A model generated the notes under the pieces. The model saw only the letters and a program-made list of their open reading frames with translations, was not told the DNA's origin and did no database searches. Below are positions 38,662 through 49,437 of a stretch of DNA of 64,000 bases, in pieces. The position numbers were made by a program, and so were the translations under genes. The stretch comes from Aliidiomarina sp. B3213 (GTDB lineage: Bacteria > Pseudomonadota > Gammaproteobacteria > Enterobacterales > Alteromonadaceae): assembly GCF_003290085.1 (NCBI RefSeq), contig NZ_QMKJ01000001.1:496001-560000 (forward strand), in the 5' to 3' direction. Positions within the stretch are counted from its first letter, which is position 1, and the number at the start of each line of letters is the position of its first letter.

Positions 38662-39818
38662 TATTCACCATCAATTCCACGAAGAGGTTTAATTTCACCC
38701 CAAACTTTACACGAGGGGCAATGCCAATAAAGCTGCTGGGCCGAAAAGCCACAATGTTTACAACGATACTTAGGCCGTTGCTTGATTTGTTCGGCAACAA
38801 TAGACTGAAGCAGACTCAGAGCGTCACGCTCTTTCCCTGGGGCCGCTTGTTGTACATGAACCTCAATAAGCTTATGAAATCCGCGCATCGTTGGGTTTCG
38901 TCTTAAAGCTGTAAGTAGAAACTGCTCGGCAGCTTCCGCATCGTTTTGCGCCGCAATATGTTTTGCCAGCATAATTACTGCAGTTGCACTTGGATTTTCA
39001 AGAACTAGGTCGTGAAGGCAACTTAATAAACCGTCTTCGTCGTTAAGTTCGGCATAAGCCATTTCCAATAAAGGTAGTACTTCAGAACTAAACTCAGGAG
39101 AGTCTTCAATAATCGGCAGAAAATAACTCAAACATTCTTTCGCTTTATTATGTCCCAAATACCAGCGCCCTAACGCAAGCCTTGCACGTACACAATCTTT
39201 GTCATGAGACAAAGCCTTTTGATAAAACTTTAATACTTCATCTTGTTTGTCTTGAAGCTCAGCTAACTCGCAATAGAATTGTGCAATATTAGGTTCGATG
39301 CCTTTGTCGTATCTTCTAATCTTTAGCGCAACCCTGATCGCTTTGTTCCATTCATTGGTCGCTTCATAGAGCTGCATTAAGTAACGTTCACTAGGCTCCC
39401 GGAAAAGCTTTTGTTGAGCTAACTCACTTAGCATTTTTTCAGCTCGGTCATAAAACCCTGCGGAGAGATAGTCTCGGCCTAGCTCAAACATTGCTTGATA
39501 ACGCTGACTCTCGGTAATTGCAGGACGAGCAATTAAGTTTTGGTGAATCTTAATTGCTCGGTCTACCTCACCACGGCGGCGAAATAGTTTACCCAAAGTC
39601 CAATGTGTTTCTATCGTTTCACTGTCTACTTCCAGCATCTCGGTAAAATAATCGACTGCTTTGTCACTTTGGTCTGAAAGTAAAAGGTTTATTCCAGTAA
39701 CGTAGTTTTTTGAAAATTTCTTTTGCTCTTCTCTTTGCTCTTGGCGAACACTGTTGCGACCCATGAACCAACCATAGGCTGCAGCAATCGGTAAAATGAG
39801 GAAGAGAAGCTCGAGCAT
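38661..39818 (-). CDS. lapB: Lipopolysaccharide assembly protein LapB
   Basis: Inner-membrane TPR protein that, with FtsH, controls LpxC and so LPS synthesis. The 385 residues have an N-terminal membrane helix (about 1-18), a row of tetratricopeptide repeats, and a C-terminal rubredoxin-like zinc domain with two CxxC pairs (CKHCGF and CPSCKVWG). The order lapA-lapB-pyrF is that of E. coli yciS-yciM-pyrF; lapB starts 2 nt after lapA ends. Confidence 0.95.
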   Translation of the reverse strand: MLELLFLILPIAAAYGWFMGRNSVRQEQREEQKKFSKNYVTGINLLLSDQSDKAVDYFTEMLEVDSETIETHWTLGKLFRRRGEVDRAIKIHQNLIARPAITESQRYQAMFELGRDYLSAGFYDRAEKMLSELAQQKLFREPSERYLMQLYEATNEWNKAIRVALKIRRYDKGIEPNIAQFYCELAELQDKQDEVLKFYQKALSHDKDCVRARLALGRWYLGHNKAKECLSYFLPIIEDSPEFSSEVLPLLEMAYAELNDEDGLLSCLHDLVLENPSATAVIMLAKHIAAQNDAEAAEQFLLTALRRNPTMRGFHKLIEVHVQQAAPGKERDALSLLQSIVAEQIKQRPKYRCKHCGFSAQQLYWHCPSCKVWGEIKPLRGIDGE

Positions 39819-39820
39819 AA

Positions 39821-40084
39821 TTACAGGTTAGCTTTAGCGTGTTGTATGAGCTCTTTTCTCAGGCGACGGTAACGAACTCGAAGTTTTAGGTAACTCGACA
39901 AGAATGCGACGATGCCTACTAGGAAACCTAAGCCTAAAGAAAATGCCATGAGTGTAGAGGTTTTCAGCTGTAACTGAACCAGCAACAAATTGACATCAAT
40001 GATATGCGTGTTTCTAGAACCGATTAAAAGGGCTATAAGAAACAGCAAAAGAATAGGCAGTAAAGCTAAGAAAAAGCGCGCCAT
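39821..40084 (-). CDS. lapA: Lipopolysaccharide assembly protein LapA
   Basis: A small DUF1049 inner-membrane protein of 87 residues with two membrane helices (about 2-23 and 42-62) and a basic C-terminal tail (KLRVRYRRLRKEL). Partner of LapB. The start ATG follows AAAGGA at 6 nt; a longer reading adds 11 residues that reach the ihfB terminator and is rejected. Confidence 0.92.
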   Translation of the reverse strand: MARFFLALLPILLLFLIALLIGSRNTHIIDVNLLLVQLQLKTSTLMAFSLGLGFLVGIVAFLSSYLKLRVRYRRLRKELIQHAKANL

Positions 40085-40104
40085 AGAAAATCCTTTCCAA
40101 GCTA

Positions 40105-40137
40105 ATAAAAAAGGCATGCCAGTATAGCATGCCTTTT
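40105..40137 (-). terminator. Terminator after ihfB
   Basis: An 11-bp perfect stem (AAAAGGCATGC / GCATGCCTTTT) with a 7-nt loop; on the minus strand the T-run is extended to TTTTTT. It separates ihfB from lapA, although lapA is in the same direction. Confidence 0.85.
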
Positions 40138-40165
40138 AGATAATCGTCTTGCTTTCCAAAAGCGG

Positions 40166-40453
40166 TTAACCAGCGCTTTGATCAACGCGTTCTCTTAGCG
40201 CTTTACCCGGCTTAAAGTGAGGAACGTATTTACCGTCCAACTCAACTTTATCACCCGTTTTAGGATTACGTCCGACTCTAGGTTTACGGTAATGTAATGA
40301 GAAGCTACCAAAGCCCCTTATTTCAATACGCTGACCACTGGCCAACGATTGAATCATCGTTTCTAGAATTCCTCGAACTCCTGCCTCAACGTCTTTTGGA
40401 GACACTTGCGGCTGCTTAGTCGTAAGTACTTCAATCAGCTCTGACTTCGTCAT
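40166..40453 (-). CDS. ihfB: Integration host factor beta subunit
   Basis: DNA-bending nucleoid protein. The 95 residues have the HU/IHF fold with [17 protein letters not shown] and the beta-arm [24 protein letters not shown], the proline-tipped intercalating loop. It lies 41 nt downstream of rpsA, the conserved rpsA-ihfB pair. Confidence 0.97.
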   Translation of the reverse strand: MTKSELIEVLTTKQPQVSPKDVEAGVRGILETMIQSLASGQRIEIRGFGSFSLHYRKPRVGRNPKTGDKVELDGKYVPHFKPGKALRERVDQSAG

Positions 40454-40494
40454 AACAGATAATTCCTTTCTTTCTTCAGCCGCAATAACAACTA

Positions 40495-42168
40495 TTAGTC
40501 GTCAGTCTTAGCAGCTTTAAACGCTTCAGCCATTGCGTTGTTGATTGCGCTATCTTCTTGCTGATTAACGCTTTCAAGCGCAGCTTTCTCTTCAGCTTCG
40601 TCTTTCGCTTTGATTGACAAGCTGATTACACGGTTCTTACGGTCGATACCCATAAAGCGTGCTTCAACTTTATCGCCTACAGACAATGCAGTTGATGCGT
40701 CTTCGATGCGCTCACGAGCGATGTCAGCAACACGTACGTAGCCTTCAACGCCGTCCGCAAGTTCAATTGTTGCACCTTTAGCGTCAACTTCTTGAACCGT
40801 ACCAGTAACAATAGCACCCTTCTTGTGAGATTCCAGATAGTTATTCACTGGATCTTCAGAAATTTGCTTGATACCTAGAGAGATACGCTCACGTTCTGCG
40901 TCAACCTGAAGAACAACAGCTTCAACTTCTTCGCCTTTCTTGAAGTCGCGAACCGCTTCTTCACCAGTCGCATTCCAAGAAATGTCAGACAAGTGAACAA
41001 GACCGTCGATGTTGCCGTCTAGGCCGATAAAGATACCGAAGTCAGTGATTGACTTGATCTTACCGCTAACTTTGTCGCCTTTCTGGTTGTTCTTCGCGAA
41101 CTCTTCCCATGGGTTAGCTTTACACTGCTTGATACCCAAAGAGATACGACGACGTTCTTCGTCGATATCTAGAACCATAACTTCAACGGTGTCGTCTAAG
41201 TTAACGATCTTAGATGGGTGAACGTTTTTGTTTGTCCAATCCATTTCAGAAACGTGTACAAGACCTTCAACACCTTCTTCGATTTCAACGAAGCAACCGT
41301 AGTCAGTTAGGTTAGTTACGCGACCAGACATGCGTAGACCTTTAGGGTAACGATTGATGATATCGCTCCAAGGATCTTCGCCTAGTTGCTTAAGACCTAG
41401 TGATACACGAGTGCGATCACGGTCAAATTTCAATACTTTACAAGTGATTTCGTCGCCAACATTCACGATTTCACTTGGGTGCTTAACACGCTTCCAAGCC
41501 ATATCAGTGATGTGCAACAAGCCGTCTACGCCGCCCAAGTCAACGAACGCACCATAGTCAGTTAGGTTCTTAACGATACCCGTAACTTCTTGGCTTTCTT
41601 GAAGGTTCTCAAGTAACTCTTCACGCTCTGCACTGTTTTCTTTCTCAATAACAGCACGGCGAGATACAACAACGTTGTTACGCTTCTGGTCTAGCTTGAT
41701 TACTTTGAATTCAAGGTCACGGTTCTCCAAGTGCGCAGTATCGCGAACTGGACGAACGTCAACAAGTGAACCAGGTAAGAACGCACGAACGCCGTTAAGA
41801 TCAACAGTGAATCCGCCTTTAACTTTACCACTGATGATACCTGTAACTGTTTCTTCTTTCTCATACGCAGCTTCAAGTTGTACCCAAGCTTCGTAGCGCT
41901 TCGCTTTTTCGCGAGAAAGGATAGTTTCACCGAAACCGTCTTCTACTGCGTCTAGAGCTACTTCAACAGAATCACCAACATTGATGTCTAATTCGCCATC
42001 TGAGTTCATGAATTGTTCAGCAGGGATCGCACTTTCAGATTTAAGACCAGCGTCTACTAGAACTAGGTCTTTTTCGATTGCTACAACCGTACCAGTAACG
42101 ATTGAGCCAGGGCGGGTTTCGATTTCTTTGAGGCTTTCCTCAAATAATTGAGCAAAATTTTCGGTCAT
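40495..42168 (-). CDS. rpsA: 30S ribosomal protein S1
   Basis: Binds mRNA upstream of the start codon and brings it to the ribosome. The 557 residues hold six S1 (OB-fold) repeats; the later four show the [32 protein letters not shown] type motifs. I start at [13 protein letters not shown], matching E. coli [13 protein letters not shown]; a TTG-type extension of 16 residues crosses the leader and is rejected. No good SD precedes it, as expected for rpsA, which relies on leader structure. Confidence 0.98.
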   Translation of the reverse strand: MTENFAQLFEESLKEIETRPGSIVTGTVVAIEKDLVLVDAGLKSESAIPAEQFMNSDGELDINVGDSVEVALDAVEDGFGETILSREKAKRYEAWVQLEAAYEKEETVTGIISGKVKGGFTVDLNGVRAFLPGSLVDVRPVRDTAHLENRDLEFKVIKLDQKRNNVVVSRRAVIEKENSAEREELLENLQESQEVTGIVKNLTDYGAFVDLGGVDGLLHITDMAWKRVKHPSEIVNVGDEITCKVLKFDRDRTRVSLGLKQLGEDPWSDIINRYPKGLRMSGRVTNLTDYGCFVEIEEGVEGLVHVSEMDWTNKNVHPSKIVNLDDTVEVMVLDIDEERRRISLGIKQCKANPWEEFAKNNQKGDKVSGKIKSITDFGIFIGLDGNIDGLVHLSDISWNATGEEAVRDFKKGEEVEAVVLQVDAERERISLGIKQISEDPVNNYLESHKKGAIVTGTVQEVDAKGATIELADGVEGYVRVADIARERIEDASTALSVGDKVEARFMGIDRKNRVISLSIKAKDEAEEKAALESVNQQEDSAINNAMAEAFKAAKTDD

Positions 42169-42278
42169 ATTAAATAACTTCACAAAGTTTAGACATCCGT
42201 TGAATTTCCTTGCCAACGGGGTTGTTACACGAAATCGGTTTCATCCTAAAACCGACCCTTGGAGCACACAAAGGTGCT
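42169..42278 (-). promoter_or_regulatory. rpsA leader with hairpins likely used for S1 autoregulation
   Basis: Between cmk and rpsA the minus strand forms CGGTTT-TAGGATG-AAACCG (42236-42254) and CCGTTG-GCAAGGAAATT-CAACGG (42197-42219), both with AGGA in the loop, and possibly AGCAC/GTGCT (42263-42278) at the cmk end. The enteric rpsA leader has stacked hairpins with GGA-bearing loops that replace the SD and mediate repression by S1. The same design here supports autoregulation by inference. Confidence 0.6.
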
Positions 42279-42986
42279 TCAAATTTTTCCAGAAATTTGC
42301 GAATGCGCAAATTCTAAAACTTCTTTCAAAACCGATTCTATTGATTTATCAGTAGAATCTAAAATCAACGAACCCTCCGCAGCCTTCAGAGGTGCTACAG
42401 AGCGGTTCATGTCTCGGTCGTCACGTTCTTTAATTTCCACAACGAGATTGTTCATTTTAGCATCAACACCCTTTTCCTGCAATTGCAAAAACCTACGTTT
42501 TGCGCGCTCTTCAGGGCTTGCCGTTAAAAATATTTTAGCTTGCGCGTCGGGAAAAACTACAGTGCCCATGTCACGACCATCGGCAACTAAACCAGGTAAC
42601 TCCCTAAAACCACGCTGACGGCGCAATAACGCCTCGCGAACTCTAGGCAAGGCTGCTATTTTAGAGGCTGTTTGCCCCATTATTTCTTGGCGAATTGTTT
42701 CTGTTACGTCTTCGCCCTCAAGTACCACGTGGGTAGAGCCTGTCTTCTCATTAACGATAAACTCAACGTCTAGGTCTGCAGCCAAAGCGACTAAGCCCTC
42801 TTCGTCTTCCGGTTTAAAGTTATGATGTGAAGCGGCGACAGCGAGTACGCGGTAAATTGCGCCACTGTCCAAAAGCTTCCAACCAAGACGGTCTGCAACC
42901 ATTCGGCTTATCGTTCCTTTACCAGCACCACCAGGACCATCAATAGTGATCACAGGGGCTTGGGTTGCATTGGAAGTCGTTTCCAT
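42279..42986 (-). CDS. cmk: Cytidylate kinase
   Basis: Phosphorylates CMP and dCMP. The 235 residues show the P-loop [36 protein letters not shown] and [13 protein letters not shown]. It is followed by rpsA and preceded by a separate promoter candidate. Confidence 0.96.
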   Translation of the reverse strand: METTSNATQAPVITIDGPGGAGKGTISRMVADRLGWKLLDSGAIYRVLAVAASHHNFKPEDEEGLVALAADLDVEFIVNEKTGSTHVVLEGEDVTETIRQEIMGQTASKIAALPRVREALLRRQRGFRELPGLVADGRDMGTVVFPDAQAKIFLTASPEERAKRRFLQLQEKGVDAKMNNLVVEIKERDDRDMNRSVAPLKAAEGSLILDSTDKSIESVLKEVLEFAHSQISGKI

Positions 42987-43049
42987 AAATAGACAGTGCC
43001 TCTAAACTTGCTTCGGTTGAATGCCAACTTAAAAAATTTAAGCCGCAAA

Positions 43050-43055
43050 ATTATA
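43050..43055 (-). promoter_or_regulatory. Candidate -10 of a cmk-rpsA promoter
   Basis: A perfect minus-strand TATAAT in the 107-bp aroA-cmk gap, about 65 nt before the cmk ATG. The -35 region is poor (GTGCAT-like at about 17 nt), so only the -10 is convincing. Confidence 0.35.
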
Positions 43056-43093
43056 CGGACTTTGAGGAAAAATGCACGAAGATTTGTTCGTAG

Positions 43094-44404
43094 TTAGCTA
43101 GCAGACATGTCTTTTACAAACACCCTTTCAAAGTCTTCAAAAAAACCGGGGTAGGTTTTAGAGCAACATTGAGGGTCCAAAATAGTGATGCCAGGGCCTT
43201 TTAGCCCTAGTAGCGAAAAACACATTGCCATGCGGTGATCATCATAGGTTTCAATCATTGCATGAGTATGAATTTTAGGAGGATATATGGTTAAGAAATC
43301 TCGGCCTTCTTCGACTTGCGCTCCGACTTTACTCAATTCAGTCGCCATAGCGGCGAGACGATCGGTTTCTTTTATGCGCCAGTTCTCGATATTACGAATC
43401 GTTGTAGGTCCTTCGGCAAATATGGCAACGGTGGCGATGGTCATGGCTGCATCGGGAATATGATTTAGGTCGCAGTCCAAGCCTACAAGTCCGTTAGGTG
43501 CGCCCAGTACTCGAATTGAGCCCTTCTCAATTTCAATTTGCGCACCCATTTCACGCATAACATCTACGAACTGGATGTCTCCTTGAACGCTATTCTTCCC
43601 TACTCCTTCTAGCACGAGTGAACTATTCGTTATCGCAGCCCCTGAAATAAAATAAGACGCCGAGGAAGCATCACTTTCGACTTGATAACTCTCTGCGCAT
43701 TGGTAGCTCTGGCCACCTCTTGTGTGAATTGTACGCCCACGAACGAGAACATCCGATATTCCAAAATCTGCCATCATCTTCAAGGTAATCTCGACATAAG
43801 GCCACGACACCAATTCTCCCTTCAGAGTCAATGTAGAGTCGCCTGCAAGGCACGGTAACATCATCAATAGAGCGGTAATGTACTGGCTAGACATCGTAGC
43901 GTCGAGTTCACAGTAGCCACCCGTTAGCGCTTTTCCATGGATAAGTAGCGGTGGAAAACCAATTTGTCCTTTATATTCGATATCTGCTCCTAATTGGCGT
44001 AAAGCTTCTACAAGTGGACCAATAGGCCGCTCGCACATACGTTTATCACCGGTAAGCAGATATTGACCAGGGCGAGCCGCTAATATTGCCGTTAACGGGC
44101 GCATAGCTGTTCCCGCATTCCCCAAATCCAGGGTATGTAGTTTGTTCTCTTTGGCATCAGTTTGATGACTTAAACCCTGAACCAAATTAACGTTGTTATC
44201 TTCGATGGTGGCTCGAACACCTAATAAGGACAGCGCATCAAGCATACGTTGTGTGTCGTCGCTCATAAGAACATTGGAGAGATGCGCTGGAGCACCAAGC
44301 GCCGCCATAAGCAACGCACGGTTAGAAATACTTTTTGAACCAGGAAGACGAAGCACACCAGCGGCGTGCCTCGGTCCTGCTATCGTAAGTTGATCTTTAG
44401 CCAT
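43094..44404 (-). CDS. aroA: 3-phosphoshikimate 1-carboxyvinyltransferase (EPSP synthase)
   Basis: Sixth step of the shikimate pathway. The 436 residues have LPGSKSISNRALLMAAL near residue 20, DLGNAGTAMRPLTA, the catalytic DAAMTIATVAIFAEG region and YDDHRMAMCFSLLGL. Its start overlaps the last 8 nt of hisC, so the two are translationally coupled. Confidence 0.96.
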   Translation of the reverse strand: MAKDQLTIAGPRHAAGVLRLPGSKSISNRALLMAALGAPAHLSNVLMSDDTQRMLDALSLLGVRATIEDNNVNLVQGLSHQTDAKENKLHTLDLGNAGTAMRPLTAILAARPGQYLLTGDKRMCERPIGPLVEALRQLGADIEYKGQIGFPPLLIHGKALTGGYCELDATMSSQYITALLMMLPCLAGDSTLTLKGELVSWPYVEITLKMMADFGISDVLVRGRTIHTRGGQSYQCAESYQVESDASSASYFISGAAITNSSLVLEGVGKNSVQGDIQFVDVMREMGAQIEIEKGSIRVLGAPNGLVGLDCDLNHIPDAAMTIATVAIFAEGPTTIRNIENWRIKETDRLAAMATELSKVGAQVEEGRDFLTIYPPKIHTHAMIETYDDHRMAMCFSLLGLKGPGITILDPQCCSKTYPGFFEDFERVFVKDMSAS

Positions 44405-45503
44405 TAAGAATTTGCGAAAAAGCCTTTATAAACGCTTCGTTCTCTTCCTTTGTCCCGATGCTTACGCGTAGATGGTTTGGAAGCTCATAGCCAGCCACTG
44501 GGCGCACAATCACACCTAAGTGAAGTAACTTGTCGTATATCTCTGCCGACTGAGGTCCAAATTCAATTGTTATGAAGTTGCCGTGAGACGGAATATACGA
44601 CAAATTAACCTCCTCACAAAATGCAATAAGCTGCTTCATACCTCGAGCGTTCACCTCTACAGACTTGGCTAGGAAGTCATCGTCTTGTAACGCTGCTAAA
44701 GCGGCTGTTAACGCCAATTCATTCATATTAAATGGCTGACGAATACGATTCATCAAATCGGCAACACTTGGGTGTGAAACAGCAAAACCGGCACGAATCC
44801 CCGCTAAACCATACGCTTTAGAGAATGTGCGGCTCACCACTAAGTTTGGATATTTTTTGATCCAAGAAAACGAAGGCGCACGTTCCTGCTCCGGCACGTA
44901 CTCGTAATAAGCTTCGTCGAGAACGACTAAAACGTGCTGTGGGATATCTTTAATAAAACCTTCAATTTCCTCACTCGACAAAAATGTGCCGGTAGGATTG
45001 TTCGGGTTTGCGATAAAGATCATACGTGTTTTATCGGTTACAGCAGCCTTCATCGCGTCCAGGTCGTGGCCGTAATCCTTAGCAGGGACCTTAACAGGAG
45101 TAGCGCCTATAGCTTGCGTGACCAACGGGTAAACCACAAATGCGTGCTGAGAGAAAATAACTTCATGCTCAGAAGTAACATAGGTACGCGCAAGCAGCTC
45201 TAAAACATCGTTAGAGCCGTTACCAAGCGTGATTTGGTTTGTATCGATACCAAACTTCTCACTAATTGCCGATTTTAAGTAGAAACCGTTCGCGTCTGGG
45301 TAACGTGCTAAAGCTTCAACTTTGTTTATTAAAGCCTCGCGAACCTTCTCGCTCACGCCCAAAGGATTTTCATTAGACGCAAGTTTTACAATATCTTTTA
45401 TACCAAGCTCGCGTTCTAGTTCTTCAATCGGTTTCCCCGCTTGATAAGGGCTTAAGTTACGGATGCCAGGTAAGGCAAGATTCGCAGCATCAAACTCGTG
45501 CAT
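44397..45503 (-). CDS. hisC: Histidinol-phosphate/aromatic aminotransferase
   Basis: PLP class I/II aminotransferase of 368 residues with LASNENPLGVS, NPNNPTGTFLS, DEAYYEY and the PLP lysine in SRTFSKAYGLAGIRAG. It belongs to the HisC2 group that sits in the serC-aroA supraoperon in Pseudomonas relatives, where it may also transaminate phenylpyruvate or prephenate; it is not in a his operon here. Substrate choice is inference from context. Confidence 0.9.
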   Translation of the reverse strand: MHEFDAANLALPGIRNLSPYQAGKPIEELERELGIKDIVKLASNENPLGVSEKVREALINKVEALARYPDANGFYLKSAISEKFGIDTNQITLGNGSNDVLELLARTYVTSEHEVIFSQHAFVVYPLVTQAIGATPVKVPAKDYGHDLDAMKAAVTDKTRMIFIANPNNPTGTFLSSEEIEGFIKDIPQHVLVVLDEAYYEYVPEQERAPSFSWIKKYPNLVVSRTFSKAYGLAGIRAGFAVSHPSVADLMNRIRQPFNMNELALTAALAALQDDDFLAKSVEVNARGMKQLIAFCEEVNLSYIPSHGNFITIEFGPQSAEIYDKLLHLGVIVRPVAGYELPNHLRVSIGTKEENEAFIKAFSQILNG

Positions 45504-45531
45504 GACTACCTCATTGTTAATTCAATTTTTG

Positions 45532-46611
45532 TTATTGATGTTCTTGTGCAAACTTGGTCATAAAGTTTACAAGTTCTACCGCACCCTCGTACGGCATTGC
45601 GTTATACATACTCGCTCGCATACCACCTACAAATCGGTGCCCCTTCAACGCAATAAGCCCTTGGTCGGCAGACTGTTTCAGGAAAAGCGCGTCCAGGTCA
45701 GGGTTTTTAAGTTGGAATGGGACATTCATAATCGAACGATTCTGAGTATCTATAGCGTTATTATAAAACGCCGAACTATCGATACATTCATAAAGTAATT
45801 TGGCTTTTCGGTGGTTTAAATCAGCCATAGCCTCTAAACCACCTTCGGCCTTAATCCACTTAAATACTTCCGCTGACAAATACCAAGCAAATGTATTTGG
45901 GGTGTTGTACAAAGACTTTTCTTCGGCTTGCACGTTGTAGTTCATCACCGTGCATACGCGGTCCTGTTGCGTTTCCAGTAAGTCATTACGAATAATGACT
46001 ACGGCAAACCCCGAAGGCCCGATATTCTTTTGCGCACCTGCGTAGATTACGCCGAACTGACTCACGTCGATCGGTTCAGCCAAAATAACCGATGACATAT
46101 CCGCAACTACAGGGGCTTTAACCTGCGGTACGTTGTGAATAGCAATACCGTCTACAGTTTCATTTGGACAATAATGAAAGTAAGCCGCGTTATCTGAAAG
46201 GTTCCATGTGTCGACGTCTTGAACCCGCTTCTTACCATTAAGCTCAGTTACAGCGTCTACTACGTTCACGTTTTTCACGTACTTTTGGGCTTCTTTGATC
46301 GCATATTGAGACCAAATGCCGGTGTTTAAGTAGTCTACGGTCGCGTCTGCACCTGCAATATTCTGCGGTAATGCAGAAAACTGGCCTCGACCACCTCCAT
46401 GCATAAATAGCACAGAGTAATTGTCAGGAATCGACATGAGGTCTCGCAGGTCTTGCTCAGACTCGTCCGCCATTTTAATAAATACCGGGTCGCGATGGCT
46501 GATTTCCATGACAGAGAAGCCAAGTCCTTGCCAGTCATTTAGCTGTTTTTGTACCTTCGCTAACACAGGAGCCGGCAACATTGCCGGCCCCGCTGAGAAG
46601 TTATAGATCAA
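45532..46611 (-). CDS. serC: Phosphoserine aminotransferase
   Basis: Makes phosphoserine from phosphohydroxypyruvate and also serves pyridoxal synthesis. The 359 residues begin IYNFSAGPAMLP and include HRDPVFIKMADE, FMHGGGRGQFSALP, the PLP lysine in YAGAQKNIGPSG, and the end GGMRASMYNAMP. It starts 2 nt before the gyrA end region on the same strand, so it is probably co-transcribed with gyrA. Confidence 0.97.
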   Translation of the reverse strand: MIYNFSAGPAMLPAPVLAKVQKQLNDWQGLGFSVMEISHRDPVFIKMADESEQDLRDLMSIPDNYSVLFMHGGGRGQFSALPQNIAGADATVDYLNTGIWSQYAIKEAQKYVKNVNVVDAVTELNGKKRVQDVDTWNLSDNAAYFHYCPNETVDGIAIHNVPQVKAPVVADMSSVILAEPIDVSQFGVIYAGAQKNIGPSGFAVVIIRNDLLETQQDRVCTVMNYNVQAEEKSLYNTPNTFAWYLSAEVFKWIKAEGGLEAMADLNHRKAKLLYECIDSSAFYNNAIDTQNRSIMNVPFQLKNPDLDALFLKQSADQGLIALKGHRFVGGMRASMYNAMPYEGAVELVNFMTKFAQEHQ

Positions 46612-46613
46612 GT

Positions 46614-49238
46614 TTATTCTCCTTGCTCTGGCGAGTTATTCTCACCCTCGCCTGCTTCAACTTCCCCGTCGATACTCTCGTTATCTAACTCAGCATCTTC
46701 GTCAACTTCGATTTCCGCAATACGAGCTACACCAACAACAACTTCGTCACTTGCAGTTCGAATTAACGTAACGCCTTGTGTATTTCGGCCGACTTGCGAC
46801 ACTTCATCTACACGAGTTCGAACTAGGGTTCCGCGGTTACTAATCAGCATTAAGTGCTCACCACTTTCAACTTCTAGAGCACCAACCACAGCGCCATTTC
46901 GTTCGCTTACTTTAATAGATACGACACCTTTCGTTGCACGACTCTTCGCTGGGTAATCAGCTAATGGCGTACGCTTACCGAAACCGTTTTCTGTTACCGT
47001 TAGAATTGCATTGTCTTGCGAACGCGGAATAATTAAAGACACAATTTTTTGCTCGTCTTCAATTCGCATTCCTCGAACACCAGTGGCTGTGCGGCCCATC
47101 GAGCGTACTTGGTCTTCTGCAAAACGTACCACTTTACCGGCGTCAGAGAACAACAGCACTTCATTCGAGCCGTTGGTAATATCAACGCCGATAAGCTCAT
47201 CACCTTCCGCGAGATTCAAAGCGATAATACCGTTTGAACGTGGGCGAGAGTACTCTACTAATGGAGTCTTCTTAACAGTTCCACTGCGAGTTGCCATTAA
47301 TACGAATTTGTCATCTTCAAAGTCTGAAATTGGCAGTATTGCAGTAATACGCTCGTCGCTTTGTAATGGCAATAAGTTAACAATCGGCTTACCACGTGAC
47401 GCACGGCTTGCTTGCGGCAACTGGTATGTCTTCATCCAGTACACACGGCCTAAACTTGAGAAACACAAAATCATGTCGTGGGTGTTGGCAACAAGCAGAC
47501 GCTCAATAAAGTCCTCGTCCTTCATTTTCGTCGCTGCTTTGCCTTTACCGCCGCGTTTTTGCGCTTCGTACTCACCTAGTGACTGGTATTTCACATAACC
47601 TTGGTGAGAAAGTGTTACCACAACGTCTTCCTGCTCAATCAAGTCTTCCAAGTTAATGTCGTGACTTGCGGCAGTAATTTCTGTGCGGCGCTCGTCGCCG
47701 AAATCAGCTTTAACCTGCTCAAGTTCTTCACGAATAACTTCCATTAAGCGCTCAGAACTTGCCAAGATATGCATAAGTTCTTCTATCAGCGATAAAAGAT
47801 CTTTATATTCGTTAAGAATTTTCTCGTGTTCTAAACCGGTTAACTTGTGTAAACGCAAATCAAGGATGGCTTGCGCTTGGATTTCGGTTAGGCGATATTC
47901 GCCGTCAACCACACCAAAGCCAACTTCTACCCAGTCAGGACGCGCAGCGTCTACGCCTGCACGCTCCAACATCACGGCTACGTCGCCTAAAGACCAACCT
48001 TTACTGATCAATTCAGCTTTTGCTTCCGCAGGTGAAGGTGAACGCTTAATCAGCTCAATCACATCATTAATGTTGGCTAGAGCAATCGCCAAGCCTTCAA
48101 GTGTATGTGCACGCTCTCTCGCTTTGCGTAATTCATAAACGGTTCTGCGTGTTACTACCTCTCGTCTGTGAGTAATAAACGCTTCTAACATTTCGGTAAG
48201 GTTGAATAACTTAGGCTGGCCCTTGTCCAAGGCAACCATGTTAAACCCGAATGCTACTTGCAACTGGGTGTTTCGGTATAAGTGGTTAAGCATTACGTCA
48301 CCAGACTCGCCACGCTTAAGCTCTATAACCACACGCATTCCGTCTTTGTCAGACTCATCACGTAATGCGCTAATACCTTCAATACGTTTTTCTTTAACCA
48401 ACTCAGCGATTTTCTCAATAAGCTTCGCTTTGTTTACCTGGTAAGGCAGTTCATGAACGATGATCGTTTCACGACCTGAGTTCTCGTCCACAATAACTTC
48501 AGCACGTGCACGAATATAAATTTTGCCACGGCCTGTTTTATAAGCATCAATAATCCCTTGGCGCCCTGAAACGATACCTGCGGTTGGGAAGTCAGGACCC
48601 GGAATGTATTCCATAACCTCTTCCAGAGTAATGTCTGGGTTGTCGATCATAGCAAGACAGCCATTAATCACTTCATTGAGGTTATGCGGAGGAATGTTTG
48701 TCGCCATACCTACGGCAATACCCGAAGAACCGTTAGCTAACAGGTTCGGAATGCGGGTAGGTAAAACTTCAGGAATTTGTTCTGTGCCATCGTAGTTCGG
48801 CACGAAATCGACCGTTTCTTTATCTAAGTCGGCAAGTAACTGGTGCGAAATTTTCGCCATGCGAACTTCGGTGTAACGCATTGCTGCAGCGGAGTCGCCG
48901 TCTACAGAACCGAAGTTACCTTGACCGTCGGCCAACATATACCGTAGAGAGAACGGTTGAGCCATTCGAACGATCGTATCGTATACAGCCGAGTCACCGT
49001 GCGGGTGGTATTTACCGATAACGTCACCAACAACACGTGCTGACTTCTTGTACGGCTTGTTAAAGTCATTACCCAGTACATTCATTGCAAATAATACGCG
49101 ACGATGAACTGGTTTTAATCCATCCCGTACATCTGGAAGTGCCCGACCGATAATGACGCTCATGGCATAGTCTAAGTACGAATTTTTTAGCTCGTCTTCG
49201 ATATTGACCGGTAGGACTTCTTTGGCAAGATCGCTCAT
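46614..49238 (-). CDS. gyrA: DNA gyrase subunit A
   Basis: DNA-breaking subunit of gyrase. The 874 residues carry the active-site Tyr122 ([12 protein letters not shown]), a wild-type quinolone region with Ser83 and Asp87 ([10 protein letters not shown]), the coiled-coil gate, the GyrA box QKRGGKGK and the six-bladed C-terminal wrapping domain, then an acidic tail. It is followed 2 nt later by serC. It is divergent from ubiG, as in E. coli. Confidence 0.98.
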   Translation of the reverse strand: MSDLAKEVLPVNIEDELKNSYLDYAMSVIIGRALPDVRDGLKPVHRRVLFAMNVLGNDFNKPYKKSARVVGDVIGKYHPHGDSAVYDTIVRMAQPFSLRYMLADGQGNFGSVDGDSAAAMRYTEVRMAKISHQLLADLDKETVDFVPNYDGTEQIPEVLPTRIPNLLANGSSGIAVGMATNIPPHNLNEVINGCLAMIDNPDITLEEVMEYIPGPDFPTAGIVSGRQGIIDAYKTGRGKIYIRARAEVIVDENSGRETIIVHELPYQVNKAKLIEKIAELVKEKRIEGISALRDESDKDGMRVVIELKRGESGDVMLNHLYRNTQLQVAFGFNMVALDKGQPKLFNLTEMLEAFITHRREVVTRRTVYELRKARERAHTLEGLAIALANINDVIELIKRSPSPAEAKAELISKGWSLGDVAVMLERAGVDAARPDWVEVGFGVVDGEYRLTEIQAQAILDLRLHKLTGLEHEKILNEYKDLLSLIEELMHILASSERLMEVIREELEQVKADFGDERRTEITAASHDINLEDLIEQEDVVVTLSHQGYVKYQSLGEYEAQKRGGKGKAATKMKDEDFIERLLVANTHDMILCFSSLGRVYWMKTYQLPQASRASRGKPIVNLLPLQSDERITAILPISDFEDDKFVLMATRSGTVKKTPLVEYSRPRSNGIIALNLAEGDELIGVDITNGSNEVLLFSDAGKVVRFAEDQVRSMGRTATGVRGMRIEDEQKIVSLIIPRSQDNAILTVTENGFGKRTPLADYPAKSRATKGVVSIKVSERNGAVVGALEVESGEHLMLISNRGTLVRTRVDEVSQVGRNTQGVTLIRTASDEVVVGVARIAEIEVDEDAELDNESIDGEVEAGEGENNSPEQGE

Positions 49239-49312
49239 ATTTTATTCCCTGAATCTTTCGACTTCATATCGTTATTGTTATGTCTTCACTTAAGTGAGCT
49301 GTGAACTGAGTT

Positions 49313-49341
49313 AGCATACCATAGCAATGCTATGTTGACAC
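49313..49341 (-). promoter_or_regulatory. Candidate extended -10 promoter of gyrA
   Basis: On the minus strand GTGTCA (49336-49341) and TATGCT (49313-49318) are 17 nt apart and the -10 is preceded by TGG (extended -10). The spacer is occupied by the inverted repeat CATAGC-AAT-GCTATG (49320-49334). The start codon is about 75 nt further on. Confidence 0.4.
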
Positions 49342-49437
49342 CTCTCTAACGCATCAAGATCTGGTTTCAAAGTTTTTGCTCAGGTACACTTTAATACAAC
49401 TTAATATTCTTATAAAAAACTATTTCTCGGAGTCCTC

